38,053 bases of DNA from an uncultured Tropicimonas sp. (GCA_947495685.1 CANLZY010000040.1:1-38053); one strand, 5' to 3'. Shown: positions 1-9,285, counted from the first letter of the stretch. Notes: a model not told the origin generated them from the letters alone. Made by a program: numbers and translations.

Positions 1-590
1 GGTTGCCCAGTGTTGGGCCCATGCTCGCCGCAAGCTGAAGGAAGTCTTCGACCGCGGGGGTTCCAGGATCGCCGGCGAAGGCCTACGCCGGATCGTCGAA
101 CTCTACCGCATCGAGGCGGAGATCCAGCGCATGGGGCCCGGTCAGCGTTTGTCCGCCCGTCAGGCGCCTGGCGCACCCCTTGTCGCCGAGTTCGGTGACT
201 GGCTGCAGGCGCAGTGCCTGCGTGTCTCGGCCAAGTCGCGCCTCGGCGAGAAGCTGACCTGCATACACCGCCAATGGGGCGGCCTGCAGACCTTCCTTCG
301 CGACGGCCGCGTCGAGATCGACTCCAATGCCATCGAGAACCTGATCCGCCCGATTGCCCTTACGAGAAAGAATGCGCGCTTCGCCGGACATGACGAGGGC
401 GGCCGCACCTGGGCCCGCATCGCCTCCTTGATCGCCACCGCAAAGATCAACGGCGTCGAGCCCTTCGCCTATCTGAAGGCGACCATCGAGGCGATCGACG
501 CCGGTCACCCGGACAACAGTATCAACGAGCTGCTTCCCTGGAACGTCACCCCGTCAAGCTGATCTCACGTGGGGCGAAGACAGCGCTTAC
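1..590 (+). mobile_element. Right-hand part of an IS66-family insertion sequence
   Basis: The window opens inside an IS66-type element. Its transposase C-terminus runs to 562. At 568-590 lies a terminal inverted repeat which, read from the outside in, begins GTAAGCGCTGTCTTCG, the typical IS66-family end. The element therefore ends at base 590. The left end is outside the window, so the usual 8-bp target duplication cannot be checked; the flanking 8 bases would be 591-598. The insertion lies inside the 3' end of the MarR gene. Confidence 0.88.
2..562 (+). CDS. IS66-family transposase TnpC, C-terminal part (5' end outside window)
   Basis: This frame is open from base 2 and begins with CWAHARRKLKEVFDR, the conserved start of the IS66 transposase catalytic region. 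Further on come the family hallmarks EIDSNAIENLIRP, which holds the catalytic glutamate of the DDE triad, then RKNARFAGHDEGG and a short C-terminal domain ending in LPWN. About 186 residues are visible of a family length near 510-540, so the N-terminal helix-turn-helix and zinc-finger part is missing here. The visible part has no frameshift, so the element may be intact to the left. Typical IS66 copies also carry tnpA and tnpB upstream, which cannot be seen. Confidence 0.92.
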   Translation, partial: VAQCWAHARRKLKEVFDRGGSRIAGEGLRRIVELYRIEAEIQRMGPGQRLSARQAPGAPLVAEFGDWLQAQCLRVSAKSRLGEKLTCIHRQWGGLQTFLRDGRVEIDSNAIENLIRPIALTRKNARFAGHDEGGRTWARIASLIATAKINGVEPFAYLKATIEAIDAGHPDNSINELLPWNVTPSS

Positions 591-988
591 AACAAATCCA
601 CAATCTGCGGGCACTTATCAGTGCTCAAATCGGCCAGTACGGATGCGTTCTTGGCCTCCGCTACCGTCAGGGCCGGGTCTCGCAAAGACTGGCCATGCTC
701 TGTCAGCCATGTGTGTTGCACACGCCGATCCGATGAATTCTGCTGTCTGACAATGAGGCCGTTGCGCTCCATCTTCGCCAGGGTGTTGGCCATGGTCGCC
801 TGTTCTACCCCCACACGGTCGACAAGCTGTTTCTGGGGCGGGCCGTCCTGATCCCAAAGGTGGACTGTGATCGGAAAGACATCAGTTGAAAGGCCAAGTG
901 GCCTTATCCCGTCCTGAAGCGCTCCTCCAAACAGCCGCGCAAGATGGTTGATGAGGCACCCCGTAGGGCTTTGTCTGAAAGGTGCCAT
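587..988 (-). CDS. MarR-family transcriptional regulator, 3' end cut by IS66
   Basis: The 133-residue product has the winged-helix core of the MarR family: a recognition region around residues 50-75 (KQLVDRVGVEQATMANTL, then KMERNGLIVR) and the wing SSDRRVQHTWLTEHG. Such proteins bind palindromic operators as dimers and often repress a divergent neighbour, here the metallo-hydrolase remnant starting at 1207. The last leucine codon uses base 590, the final base of the IS66 end. The stop TAA at 587-589 lies wholly inside the IS repeat, so the native C-terminus has been replaced. The family is usually about 140-160 residues, so roughly 10-25 residues of the dimerisation helix are probably lost. 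Function after truncation is uncertain. Confidence 0.8.
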   Translation of the reverse strand: MAPFRQSPTGCLINHLARLFGGALQDGIRPLGLSTDVFPITVHLWDQDGPPQKQLVDRVGVEQATMANTLAKMERNGLIVRQQNSSDRRVQHTWLTEHGQSLRDPALTVAEAKNASVLADLSTDKCPQIVDLL

Positions 989-1206
989 GCATCCCTCAAT
1001 TCACTGAATGGCGCGCTCTGCGTCAACTATATAGCCTGCAATTATACACTTGAAATGAGTCGCTTTGAGGTCGATGCATCAGCCAAAGAACAGCGGGCGA
1101 TTCATTGAGTGCCAGACCAAGAAGATTCCCGGCGACCAATATCATTGACTGGTCAGCAGGCTCTTCCTTCTCCCCAGACAGAATTCAACATCATGAGGAA
1201 AAGAAA

Positions 1207-1787
1207 ATGCTGATTCAGACCACTCCACTCTGGAGAAATCTCGCTCCGGCTTTCGCACTGACACTGTCCTGCGCATCAAGCGGTGCCATCGCGCATGAAC
1301 ACGAGATTGGCAACGCGCCAAAAAATGCGCTCTCATGGACGGCTACACAGCTTGAGCCCGGAATATCCATGCTGGAAGGCATTGGCAGGAATCCCGGGGC
1401 AAACCTGGGTCTTCTCAACGGTCCTGACGGGAGCGCTATGATCGACAACGGTTTGCCGCTTGCCGTTCCAATGACAATGGCGACGATTGAAAGCATGGTG
1501 GGAGGCGAGGTCGACTTCGTCATCAAAAACCATGGCCATCTTGATCAAAAAGGTGGCAACTCCGCCCTTGCCGGGGCCGGTGCGGTGCTGTTTGGGCATG
1601 ACAATGCTCGGCGCGAACTAAAGGCTGACAAGCAATACGATCGCGCTGGTTTACCGTCCTTGCTTTCAATGACGAGATCATCCCGCATCTGAACAGCCAG
1701 ACAGCAAACGTGTTCTACATGCAACCAGCGCATACCGATAGCGACGTGGAGCCACCATTGACGGACAACGCCGCATTCTCGAACTGA
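1207..1787 (+). pseudogene. Metallo-beta-lactamase-fold hydrolase, frameshifted and truncated
   Basis: The start is set at 1207 (ATG behind GAGGAAAAGAAA) rather than an upstream codon. Residues 1-30 look like a signal peptide. The body matches MBL-fold hydrolases: GANLGLLNGPDGSAMIDNG, then NHGHLDQKGGN, then ALAGAGAVLFGHDNARREL. Near 1660-1668 the frame shifts by one base. Homology continues in the next frame as FNDEIIPHLN and then QPAHTDSD, a second zinc-ligand region, and fades at about 1755 with a stop at 1785-1787. The metal motif expected as HxHxDH reads HGHLDQ, so its last histidine is lost. With the frameshift, a missing C-terminal half and the lost ligand, this is almost surely dead. 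It was probably controlled by the adjacent MarR gene. Confidence 0.82.
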
Positions 1788-2005
1788 CCCTCGCTTCGCC
1801 AAGTGTCGCTGAGGAAGGCTTTGGAAATGGCCAGGTCAAAAGGTCTCTTGGGGCCGATCACGCACGGTGAAACTATGCTGCGTCAGCGATGAGTTTTCCA
1901 GAATGGACGCCGGCTTCACGCAGGAAGCTCCCCATGAAAGCCCTCAGCCAAGTGTGGCAGTGTCCCGCATGGATGCTGTTCAGATCTCTTTGGCACCTGC
2001 CATTC

Positions 2006-2760
2006 TTAGTGGAAAAGCGGCACATCGCGGTTCCCATGTTCAAGCCTCAGGAAATCCTCTCGCGAGAATGCCTTGCCGCGTCGATCATTGAACGCCCAGA
2101 CGATTTCGGACAGCGACTGCCCTTCTTCCACCGTGTAGCCGCCGACACCGAATTCGTTGATCGGCTGCGTTCTGGTTCCGCCTGCGACAGCCGAGGAGGT
2201 TAAGCCTTCATCGGTCCTTTCTATGCGGTTTCCTTACTCGACACCAAGGACTTTCCCGGCTTGCCTGGTTTGCGCGATCGATCGCGTTTCGCGTCGAACT
2301 CCGTCCCCATCAGAATCCAAGGTCGGCAGAGCATGCGGTAGATTTCCGGGCACATCCATACCGTCCCTGTATTTCGATTCCCTGCCTGTCCCGTGACGCA
2401 TCGCCGGGTTCGCCCAGCCCATGCCGTGGGCGGCTCTTTGGGAGGCTCGATGGCTTCATCGGTTCCGGGAGTGCGTCGGCAGCATCGAACTGGCTTTGGT
2501 GGGTCTATGAGGTCGTCGATCTCATCATACGGCGAGGTTTGGCGGCGGGGTTCGAACAAGTGGCAGCGAACCCGGAAGATGTTCAGAAGCTGGATCAGAA
2601 CCTTCGGGTTAAAGAGCGCGCCTTGGATGTATGATCCGCCGACGCGGGCGCCGCCCGATCCGGCTCGATCAGCAGCGCTCTACCGCGCGCGCAGAGAGTT
2701 CATGAACGTGTTGGCCGGTTGCAGGGTGGCCTTGTAGGCCCACGGCGCCAGATCTTCGCG
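2006..2760 (-). pseudogene. Decayed reading frame with a LysM-like segment
   Basis: No intact gene is visible, but minus-strand fragments look protein-like. From about 2203 down to the stop at 2006-2008 a frame reads GVGGYTVEEGQSLSEIVWAF and then NDRRGKAFSREDFLRL, which resembles a LysM peptidoglycan-binding motif. The same frame is open from 2422 to a TAA at 2234. Upstream, other fragments read LAPWAYKATLQPANTFMN (about 2745-2690) and GSYIQGALFNPKVLIQLL followed by NIFRVRCHLFEPRR (about 2655-2550), separated by a TAG and a frame change. I infer one or two genes broken by several lesions. No function is assigned beyond the LysM resemblance. Confidence 0.4.
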
Positions 2761-2811
2761 CGGCCCATCATCCAGTTCCGCTTTGAAGGGGGACCGTTTC
2801 AGCCTCGTCCG

Positions 2812-3483
2812 CTATTCCAACGGCAGGATCGGGAAGCCGGCAACCTCGTCGTGTTCGCCGATTGTCTGGGTTGGTGATCTCACCCATATCGAGGGGACAG
2901 CGGTGATCTTGAAGTTCGAGACTTCGAAAGCCCTCTTGGTTCTACCTGGATGGATTCCTGTGTTAATGAACGTTTCGATGTTGGTCTTCGTCACCGTTGA
3001 GGCGCCGGTGAACTCGGTGAATGTGCCATCGAACGTGCCTTCATTCCGAAAAGTAACGGGTGCCCCGCGACATGTCTTCACCTTCGCGAGGCGCTCGCCC
3101 TTCTTTGCCGACTTGCTGAAGGACATCGCCATCCAGACAAACCGGTCTTCCTTGAATTCCTCGTGAAAGATATGAGGCAACACTTACCTGAAGCGTCGCT
3201 TCCGGTTCCGTCGTCAGGACGATCTTGCCGGACGGAAGGGCCTCTTTCACAAGGATGAAATGCGCAGCCTTGGTGTAGATGTCCCGCGTGGTCATGCCTT
3301 TGAATGAACCGCGCTCTTCCGACTCACCAGCAAGGGACCCGAACCAGCATCGGCGAATTTCGCGATCCGCGCGATCATGCCGTCGGTTTTCGCCATGACA
3401 TCGGCGATGGCTTGTTGCTGCGCTTTGGTCCGATCTGGCATTTTGCGTTCCGCGCGTCGCTGAAACGCGGGTAGTCCGTTCAC
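2812..3483 (-). pseudogene. Decayed gene fragments of unknown function
   Basis: Three minus-strand fragments follow each other in different frames. About 3440-3300 reads QQQAIADVMAKTDGMIARIA. From 3295, starting at an ATGA overlap with the previous stop, comes MTTRDIYTKAAHFILVKEAL and SGKIVLTTEPEATLQVS. From about 3180 to 2812 comes HIFHEEFKEDRFVWMAMSFS and later GTFDGTFTEFTGASTVTKTN. Composition and continuity suggest one or two former proteins split by small indels, in line with the fragments at 3480-4311. I do not recognise the family. A cluster of genuinely small overlapping genes is possible but less likely. Confidence 0.35.
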
Positions 3484-4311
3484 GCAGGCGCAAAGAACTG
3501 GGCTTCACGGAAACGGCCGGTGGGCCGCTGCCAAGAGAATTTCGGAGCCGTGCGCTCGGACTTCCCGGAATAGGTCTGGCTGTGATTGATTGGGCCGCCG
3601 TCCTCGTCGAGGTAGGTCTGGTTGAACAGATCCACCGGCGCCACGCGCGGGTCGAAATTCACGTCGATCCGGTCGAAGCGGCCCCCACAATGCGCATGAT
3701 ATCGTTGATGTCTGCGCTGTTGAGAATTGCCCCGAGAATCCGGAGGTTGCCTTTTGTATCGATCTGCCCTGCGTGCGGCACCGAGACAGAGAACCGAGCG
3801 CCTTTCTTGCCGCGGTACGGATTGAGCACGACCCGTATGGGCTTCGGCGTCGCGTTCCGCTTCACGTCTTTGCCTCCGCGGTTTTGCCTCCGCGGTCCTT
3901 CGTCCGTTCATGCACGCCGTTGAGGGCAAATTCTTCGGGGCGATCCAAGAGCCGAGTGCCGCAAGCCCCACATTCGGTCCCATTGCGGATCTTCCCTTGG
4001 CATTTCACCGTCCGCTGATCGACCCAATGATGGGGGTCGTGTTCGTATCCGAACACCCATTTCACGCGCCGCGATCACTTGTCGGTTCCCGAGAGCTTGT
4101 ATCCGCCCGGACCATGTCGCCCGGCGATGTCCATCTTTTCGTCGGGGGTGTTCGGGAAGCGTTCCTTCCAGGCTTGTTGACGCTCAGTCTTGGTTTTGAA
4201 TTCTTTTCCAAAACAGATGCAGTCTGGATTAAGGCAGGTGTTCAGGCGGCATTTCGCTGTGCCTGGGGAGATCTGCGACGGCTTGAAATTGAGTTCAGGC
4301 AAGTCTGACAT
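3480..4311 (-). pseudogene. Decayed Cys-rich gene fragments of unknown function
   Basis: Reading starts at 4311 (MSDLPELNFKPSQIS) and passes cysteines in KCRLNTCLNPDCICFG. It meets an in-frame TGA at 4075-4077, then continues in the same frame as WVFGYEHDPHHWVDQRTVKC and ECGACGTRLLDRPEEFALNG to 3862. A GTGA overlap then leads to GARFSVSVPHAGQIDTKGNL and RILGAILNSADINDIMRIVG (to 3659), and another GTGA overlap to a fragment with PVDLFNQTYLDEDGGPINHS (to 3480). The cysteine pairs suggest a zinc-ribbon-like element, but I cannot name the family. Either one gene carries a nonsense codon and frameshifts, or these are tiny overlapping genes. Confidence 0.38.
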
Positions 4312-4809
4312 CGGAACCTCGCGACTGCGCGGCTCCGTCTTGAGGCGTTTACAAGTCGACCATGTGGGCGAACCGCTTGCGATTGGATGACGCGGACGGC
4401 AGTCTGGATGTCCTCAATCGCGAGGGGATCAATCTTGATGCAGCAGATTGTTGGTCGAATGCTCTGAACAAGAAGACAGCAGATTCTTGGCAACGCAGCG
4501 TTTCCAAGGATCTGTTCGATAAGGGAGGCGAGGAAACTCTCTCGAATCGTCGCCCTGTTGTGCTCTGCGAGAGATCACCGAAAAGCACACAAAACTCAAA
4601 TGACTGGCGCGAAGATCGCACCAGCCTCATGTCAGGGCGTGTCCCACCACAGCGGATGCGTCAACCATCTGGCGTGGCCCAGTCTCGACAAGCGGCAATG
4701 ACAGATCCACGTGCCCAACGGCATGCGGGTTTTCCTGCGGGCGTGGTCTGCGATGCCGACGTGGTCAAGCGTCGTCGCGTCAGGGTCCAGCCAGGCGCTT
4801 TGGCATCAC
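4312..4809. other. Intergenic stretch with no recognisable gene
   Basis: About 500 bases lie between the decayed fragments and the end of ettA. Open frames exist on both strands, but none has a convincing ribosome-binding site, protein-like composition or a family motif. I see no clear terminator for ettA and no tRNA-like fold. Confidence 0.5.
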
Positions 4810-6465
4810 CTACCGGGTGAACTTCTTGTACTTCACCCGCTTGGGGTCAACGGCATCCGGGCCAAGGCGGCGGATCTTGTCTTCCTCATAGGCTTCGAAG
4901 TTGCCCTCGAACCATTCCACGTTGGCCTCGCCTTCAAAGGCCAGGATGTGGGTACACAGACGGTCGAGGAAGAAGCGATCGTGCGAAATGAGGACCGCGC
5001 AACCGGCAAAATCGTCCAGGGCGTCTTCGAGGGCACGCAGGGTCTCGACGTCGAGGTCGTTTGTCGGTTCGTCGAGCAGCAGCACGTTGCCGCCATCCTT
5101 CAGCAATTTGGCCAGGTGGACCCGGTTGCGTTCGCCGCCCGAGAGCAGGCCGACCTTTTTCTGCTGGCCGCTGCCCTTGAAGTTGAAGGCACCGCAATAG
5201 GCGCGGGAGTTGATCTGGGCGTCGCCCAACTCGATGATCTCGCCGCCACCGGAGATTTCTTCCCAGACGGTCGCGTCGGGGTTCAGCGAGTCGCGCGACT
5301 GGTCGACATAGGACAGATCCACCGTGTCGCCGATGGTGACGGTGCCCGAATCTGGCTGTTCCGAGCCGGTGATCATGCGGAACAGGGTGGATTTGCCCGC
5401 ACCGTTGGGCCCGATCACACCGACGATGGCGCCGGGCGGAATCGAGAAGGACAGGTTCTCGATGAGTTGCTTGTCGCCGTAATGCTTGGAGACGCCTTCG
5501 ACCTCGATGACCTTCTGGCCAAGCCGGGGGCCGTTGGGAATGACGATCTGTGCCTTGCCGACGCGCTCGATCTTGGACTGGTCGGCCAGTTTTTCGTAGG
5601 CGTTGATCCGGGCCTTCTGCTTGGCCTGACGGGCCTTGGCGCCGGCGCGAATCCACTCAAGTTCGCGGTCCAGCGTCCGCTTCTTGGACTTGTCTTCCTT
5701 GGCCTCGCGCTCCAGCCGCTTGGCCTTCTGCTCCAGCCATGCGGAATAGTTGCCCTCGTAGGGGATGCCGCGGCCACGGTCGATTTCCAGGATCCAGCTG
5801 GTGATGTCGTCGAGGAAGTAGCGGTCGTGGGTCACGATCAGGATCGTGCCCTTGTAGTCCATCAGGTGCTTTTGCAGCCAGGCGATGGTCTCGGCGTCCA
5901 GGTGGTTGGTCGGTTCGTCGAGCAGCAGCATGTCCGGCTCTTCGAGCAGCAGACGGCACAACGCAACGCGGCGGCGTTCACCGCCCGACAGGTGCTCGGG
6001 CATGGCATCGTCCGGCGGGCAGCGCAGGGCCTCCAGCGCGACGTCGATCTGGCTGTCGAGATCCCAAAGGTTCTGCGCGTCGATCTCGTCCTGCAACTGC
6101 GCCATCTCGTCGGCGGTCTCGTCCGAGTAGTTCATCGCCAGTTCGTTGTAACGATCCAGGATGTCCTTCTTTTTCTTGACGCCCATCATGACGTTGTCGC
6201 GGACGGTCATGTTTTCTTCGAGCGACGGCTCCTGCGGCAGGTAGCCGACCTTGGCGCCCTCGGCGGCCCAGGCCTCGCCGGTGAAATCCTTGTCCAGCCC
6301 GGCCATGATCTTCATCAGGGTCGATTTACCCGAACCGTTGACGCCGACGACGCCGATCTTCACCCCCGGCAGGAAGTTGAGCCGGATGTTCTCGAAGCAT
6401 TTCTTGCCGCCCGGATAGGTCTTGGAGACGCCATCCATGTGGTAGACGTATTTATAGGCTGCCAT
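4810..6465 (-). CDS. ettA: Energy-dependent translational throttle protein EttA (ABC-F ATPase)
   Basis: The 551-residue soluble protein has two ABC ATPase domains in tandem and no membrane segment, the ABC-F architecture. Walker A motifs are at residues 41-49 (GVNGSGKST) and 352-360 (GPNGAGKST). Signature LSGGE motifs are at 159-163 and 441-445, and Walker B DE pairs at about 183-184 and 465-466. Between the domains, residues about 240-290 are rich in K, R and E, the linker that contacts P-site tRNA in EttA. Length, the start MAAYKYVYHM and the end VKYKKFTR fit EttA rather than Uup or ABCF1/2 types. In E. coli it binds the ribosomal E site and gates the first elongation step according to the ADP/ATP ratio. 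It stands alone, with no obvious operon partner. Confidence 0.96.
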   Translation of the reverse strand: MAAYKYVYHMDGVSKTYPGGKKCFENIRLNFLPGVKIGVVGVNGSGKSTLMKIMAGLDKDFTGEAWAAEGAKVGYLPQEPSLEENMTVRDNVMMGVKKKKDILDRYNELAMNYSDETADEMAQLQDEIDAQNLWDLDSQIDVALEALRCPPDDAMPEHLSGGERRRVALCRLLLEEPDMLLLDEPTNHLDAETIAWLQKHLMDYKGTILIVTHDRYFLDDITSWILEIDRGRGIPYEGNYSAWLEQKAKRLEREAKEDKSKKRTLDRELEWIRAGAKARQAKQKARINAYEKLADQSKIERVGKAQIVIPNGPRLGQKVIEVEGVSKHYGDKQLIENLSFSIPPGAIVGVIGPNGAGKSTLFRMITGSEQPDSGTVTIGDTVDLSYVDQSRDSLNPDATVWEEISGGGEIIELGDAQINSRAYCGAFNFKGSGQQKKVGLLSGGERNRVHLAKLLKDGGNVLLLDEPTNDLDVETLRALEDALDDFAGCAVLISHDRFFLDRLCTHILAFEGEANVEWFEGNFEAYEEDKIRRLGPDAVDPKRVKYKKFTR

Positions 6466-6618
6466 TGATCTGCTCGCTTGCTGGAAATCGGTGTCGAGCG
6501 CTATCTAGCCGTCGTGCGGCTGGGTTTCAATCGTACTCTCGGCGGCTGGACAGGCTGCGACCCTGAAAATATGCGGTTTCAGTGCGCTGGAGGGGTGGCA
6601 AGTGCCGAACGGCCCGAC

Positions 6619-7527
6619 CTAGCGGTGGTCGGCCTCCGGGACCATCCGGCGGAGCCAGTCGCCAAGGTCGCTGGCCTGCGTTCCCGCGATGAGGCCGCGC
6701 CATGTCGGGATGTAACTGCCGTTCAGCGGCGGGGCAGGGGGGGTGACCGGCCCACAGCTGGCAACATCGAGCGGCCCGCCGCCCCAGAGCACCCCGGCCA
6801 CGGCTTCACCGTCGTCGAGCTTTATCAGCAGCGGAGCGCCGCTGTCACCGGGAAGGATGCGTCGACCGTTTGCCCGCAACGGGGGCAGGGCGATCAGGTG
6901 ACAGGCATTGCTGCCCCAGTGTTTGACCGGTCCGGTCCGGCGTCTGGGGCTGGGGGCCTCGGCAAAGGTCGGCATGCCCCAGCCGGCGTGGCGCAGGCTG
7001 GCCCGGGACAGCATGGTGTCAGGCCGATCGGGCACCGTCGTGACCACCGGCACCGCGCGGGCCGCGTAGAACGGCACCGGAATGTCGAGCCTCAACAGCA
7101 CCATGTCGGCACAGTGCGGCAGGCTGTAGGCGACCACGGTGCGGGTGATCCGGGCCGCCTTGCTGTTGTTGCCAAAGCCGACGTCAACCGCCCCGCCACC
7201 GGGCCGGTACCACTGCATCGGATCCTCCCAGCTGCCTCCCTGAACCCGCGCCTGCTGTTGGAGGCCCGTGCAGTCTGCCATGTCTGCCGTGATCGGTTTG
7301 GCCTGACGGAAGGGCGGCGGAAAGCAATGAGAGGCCGTCAGCACGACCCGATCCGAGATCAGGGTGCCGCTGCACCGACCCACAAAGGCGACGGCGTTGC
7401 GGAGGGGGTCATAGGGATCGTCGCTGTCCTGCGCGACGATGTCGGCCAATGACTGTTGCGACATGACCGAAACCGGCGGCAATGCAATGACCAGCCCCAA
7501 CAGGAGCGTCAAGAGAAGGCGTATCAT
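6619..7527 (-). CDS. Secreted trypsin-like serine protease (S1 family)
   Basis: I start at the ATG at 7527, giving 302 residues, because it opens a clear signal peptide (MIRLLLTLLLGLVIALPPVS); the longer frame adds 21 unlikely residues. The chymotrypsin-fold triad is visible: histidine in LTASHCF, aspartate in ADMVLLRLD, and serine in LPGDSGAPL. Several cysteines (C in VGRCSG, SHCF, ADCTG, NACH, ASCGP) could form disulfides, as expected in the periplasm or outside the cell. The substrate is unknown. It is followed about 47 bp upstream on the same strand by the end of the metallo-hydrolase gene, so the two may be co-transcribed. Confidence 0.85.
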   Translation of the reverse strand: MIRLLLTLLLGLVIALPPVSVMSQQSLADIVAQDSDDPYDPLRNAVAFVGRCSGTLISDRVVLTASHCFPPPFRQAKPITADMADCTGLQQQARVQGGSWEDPMQWYRPGGGAVDVGFGNNSKAARITRTVVAYSLPHCADMVLLRLDIPVPFYAARAVPVVTTVPDRPDTMLSRASLRHAGWGMPTFAEAPSPRRRTGPVKHWGSNACHLIALPPLRANGRRILPGDSGAPLLIKLDDGEAVAGVLWGGGPLDVASCGPVTPPAPPLNGSYIPTWRGLIAGTQASDLGDWLRRMVPEADHR

Positions 7528-7574
7528 GCCGGCAGTGTAGTTCGGGGCGTTCGGGTCGGGAACGCCCCTTGCCG

Positions 7575-8546
7575 TCACAGGTACTGCCACGGAGCAGGTG
7601 CAAAATGATACCCGTCACCGAACGTATCGAGGTAGCCAATGCCAGGAAAGTTCATGTGCATTCCGGCGATCATCTGCCCGGTCCCGGCGAGCGACGCCAT
7701 CAGGTCCTTGCGGGTCGCGGCGGCCAGTTCCGGATCGGTATCGAACATGATGGTAACCTCGGGGCGGGCCAGCTGCACCGCCGGAACATGGATGATATCG
7801 CCCCAGATCAGCAAGCTGTCGGTGCCCGATTCCAGCATGTAGCCGGTGTGGCCGGTGGTATGCCCGGGCATCGGGCGTGCTGTCATCCCGGGTGCGACAT
7901 CGGCCTCGCCGGAAATGAACCGGACCCGGTCGCCATAGGCGGCCAGCGTCGCCTTGGCGAGGTCGAACATCGGGCGGAACTGCTCCGGAGCCTGTCCACG
8001 GATGTCCTCCGAGGTCCAGAAGGCGCGGTCGGCTTCGGGCACGATGACCTCCGCATTGGGAAACACCGGCGCGCCGTTCATGGTCGCGCCACCGATGTGA
8101 TCCCCGTGCAGGTGGGTCACGATCAGCCGGGTCACCCGCGCAGGGTCCATCCCGAGAGCGGCAAAAACCTCGGGCAGGTGCCCCAGTGTCGGACCAAAGA
8201 TCGGGCCGGTACCCGAGTCGATCATCCAGACCTCGTCGCCGGTTTCGATCATGTAGGCGTTCACGGCGCCCTGCACGTTGGCTGGGTCCATGTGCCCGCG
8301 TTCGATCAGGGTCGCGAAACCCTCAGGGTCGATGCCCTGCAATGCATCTGGTGAAAAGGTGATGAACCCGTCCGACAACGCCGTGACCACGGCGTCGCCC
8401 ACGCGGAACCGTTGTGCGGCGGTCACCTGGGCACCGGCGCTGCCATCACTGGCTGTCTGGGCGCGCACCCGAATCGGCGTCAGTCCGACGGTGCCTGCGG
8501 TCAGGGCCGCGGCCGGTATGGCTTTCAAGAGATCCCGTCTGTGCAT
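7575..8546 (-). CDS. Exported MBL-fold metallo-hydrolase
   Basis: The 323-residue protein starts with MHRRDLLKAIPAAALTAGTV, a twin-arginine-type signal, followed by a processing region near AQTA (residue 30). The zinc motif HLHGDH lies at residues 145-150. Further ligands are seen in PGHTTGHT (about residues 228-235), in GDIIH, and in a C-terminal histidine. The pattern is that of the AHL-lactonase/arylsulfatase-like branch of the superfamily, but the substrate cannot be read from the sequence. The ATG is preceded by GGGGAGGA, a strong ribosome-binding site. It is divergent from nadD; the leader contains a short GC hairpin at 8566-8581. It is intact, unlike the MBL gene at 1207. Confidence 0.88.
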   Translation of the reverse strand: MHRRDLLKAIPAAALTAGTVGLTPIRVRAQTASDGSAGAQVTAAQRFRVGDAVVTALSDGFITFSPDALQGIDPEGFATLIERGHMDPANVQGAVNAYMIETGDEVWMIDSGTGPIFGPTLGHLPEVFAALGMDPARVTRLIVTHLHGDHIGGATMNGAPVFPNAEVIVPEADRAFWTSEDIRGQAPEQFRPMFDLAKATLAAYGDRVRFISGEADVAPGMTARPMPGHTTGHTGYMLESGTDSLLIWGDIIHVPAVQLARPEVTIMFDTDPELAAATRKDLMASLAGTGQMIAGMHMNFPGIGYLDTFGDGYHFAPAPWQYL

Positions 8547-8685
8547 GATGTCCTCCCCGGTGATCAGCCGCCACGGCGGCTTGAATTGTCGGGCAAGTGT
8601 ACCTCAAGATTGACTTGTGCGGTTAACGGAAACAATACACGACCGTGGAGACGACCCCATTGGACCCAATCGAAAGGCCCGGGTA

Positions 8686-9285
8686 GTGCGATACGATCTG
8701 CCCCATGCCGGGCCGGGACAGGCCATCGGTCTGCTGGGCGGCTCCTTCGATCCGCCCCATGCGGGTCACATGCATATCACCCGCGAAGCGCTGAAACGGT
8801 TCGGGCTGGATCGGGTCTGGTGGCTGGTCAGCCCCGGCAACCCGCTCAAGACCAAGGGGCCGGCTCCGATCGACCGACGCCTGGAAGTGGCCCGGAGGAT
8901 GGCGGCGCACCCAAGGGTGACAGTTACCGACGTCGAAACACGGATCGGCACCCGCTACACCGCCGAAACCCTGAGCACATTGCAGGGCCTGTATCCCCGC
9001 GTCCACTTTGTCTGGCTGATGGGGGCAGACAACCTGACCCAGTTCCATCGCTGGGACAACTGGGAATGGATCATGCAGAACGTCCCCGTCGGCGTGCTGG
9101 CGCGGCTGGGCGATCGGATGCCGGCCTGCACGTCGCCCGCTGCCCGCCGCTTTGCGGCCTATCGGTTGCCTGCCAGCGAGGGGCGTCGCCTGCCCTATGC
9201 CGCGTGTCCGGCGTGGTGTTTCGCCAACGTGCCGATGCTCGATATCTCCTCGACCGAGATCCGGGCCCGCGGCGACTGGACATGA
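8686..9285 (+). CDS. nadD: Nicotinate-nucleotide adenylyltransferase
   Basis: The enzyme transfers AMP from ATP to nicotinate mononucleotide to give deamido-NAD in NAD biosynthesis. The nucleotidyltransferase hallmarks are [11 protein letters not shown] near the N-terminus (the HxGH site) and the C-terminal [11 protein letters not shown] (the ISSTxxR site). [10 protein letters not shown] and FHRWDNW are also typical. I prefer the GTG at 8686, behind GAAAGG, because the protein then starts [12 protein letters not shown], close to the fold, at 199 residues. A GTG at 8617 in the same frame would add 23 residues of poor quality. The stop TGA overlaps the ATG of the transporter that follows (ATGA), so the two are translationally coupled. 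Confidence 0.93.
   Translation: MRYDLPHAGPGQAIGLLGGSFDPPHAGHMHITREALKRFGLDRVWWLVSPGNPLKTKGPAPIDRRLEVARRMAAHPRVTVTDVETRIGTRYTAETLSTLQGLYPRVHFVWLMGADNLTQFHRWDNWEWIMQNVPVGVLARLGDRMPACTSPAARRFAAYRLPASEGRRLPYAACPAWCFANVPMLDISSTEIRARGDWT

Noticed and set aside
1026-1050. Possible MarR operator in the AT-rich stretch with TATAG and ATTATA
   Set aside because: The two halves do not form a convincing inverted repeat.
4711-6468. A 585-residue open frame on the plus strand opposite ettA
   Set aside because: It is the antisense shadow of ettA: it has no family motif, and the minus strand encodes a complete ABC-F protein.
8412-9281. N-terminal extension of the DMT transporter frame through nadD
   Set aside because: The 290 extra residues are an out-of-frame reading of nadD; the ATG at 9282 overlapping the nadD stop is the natural start.
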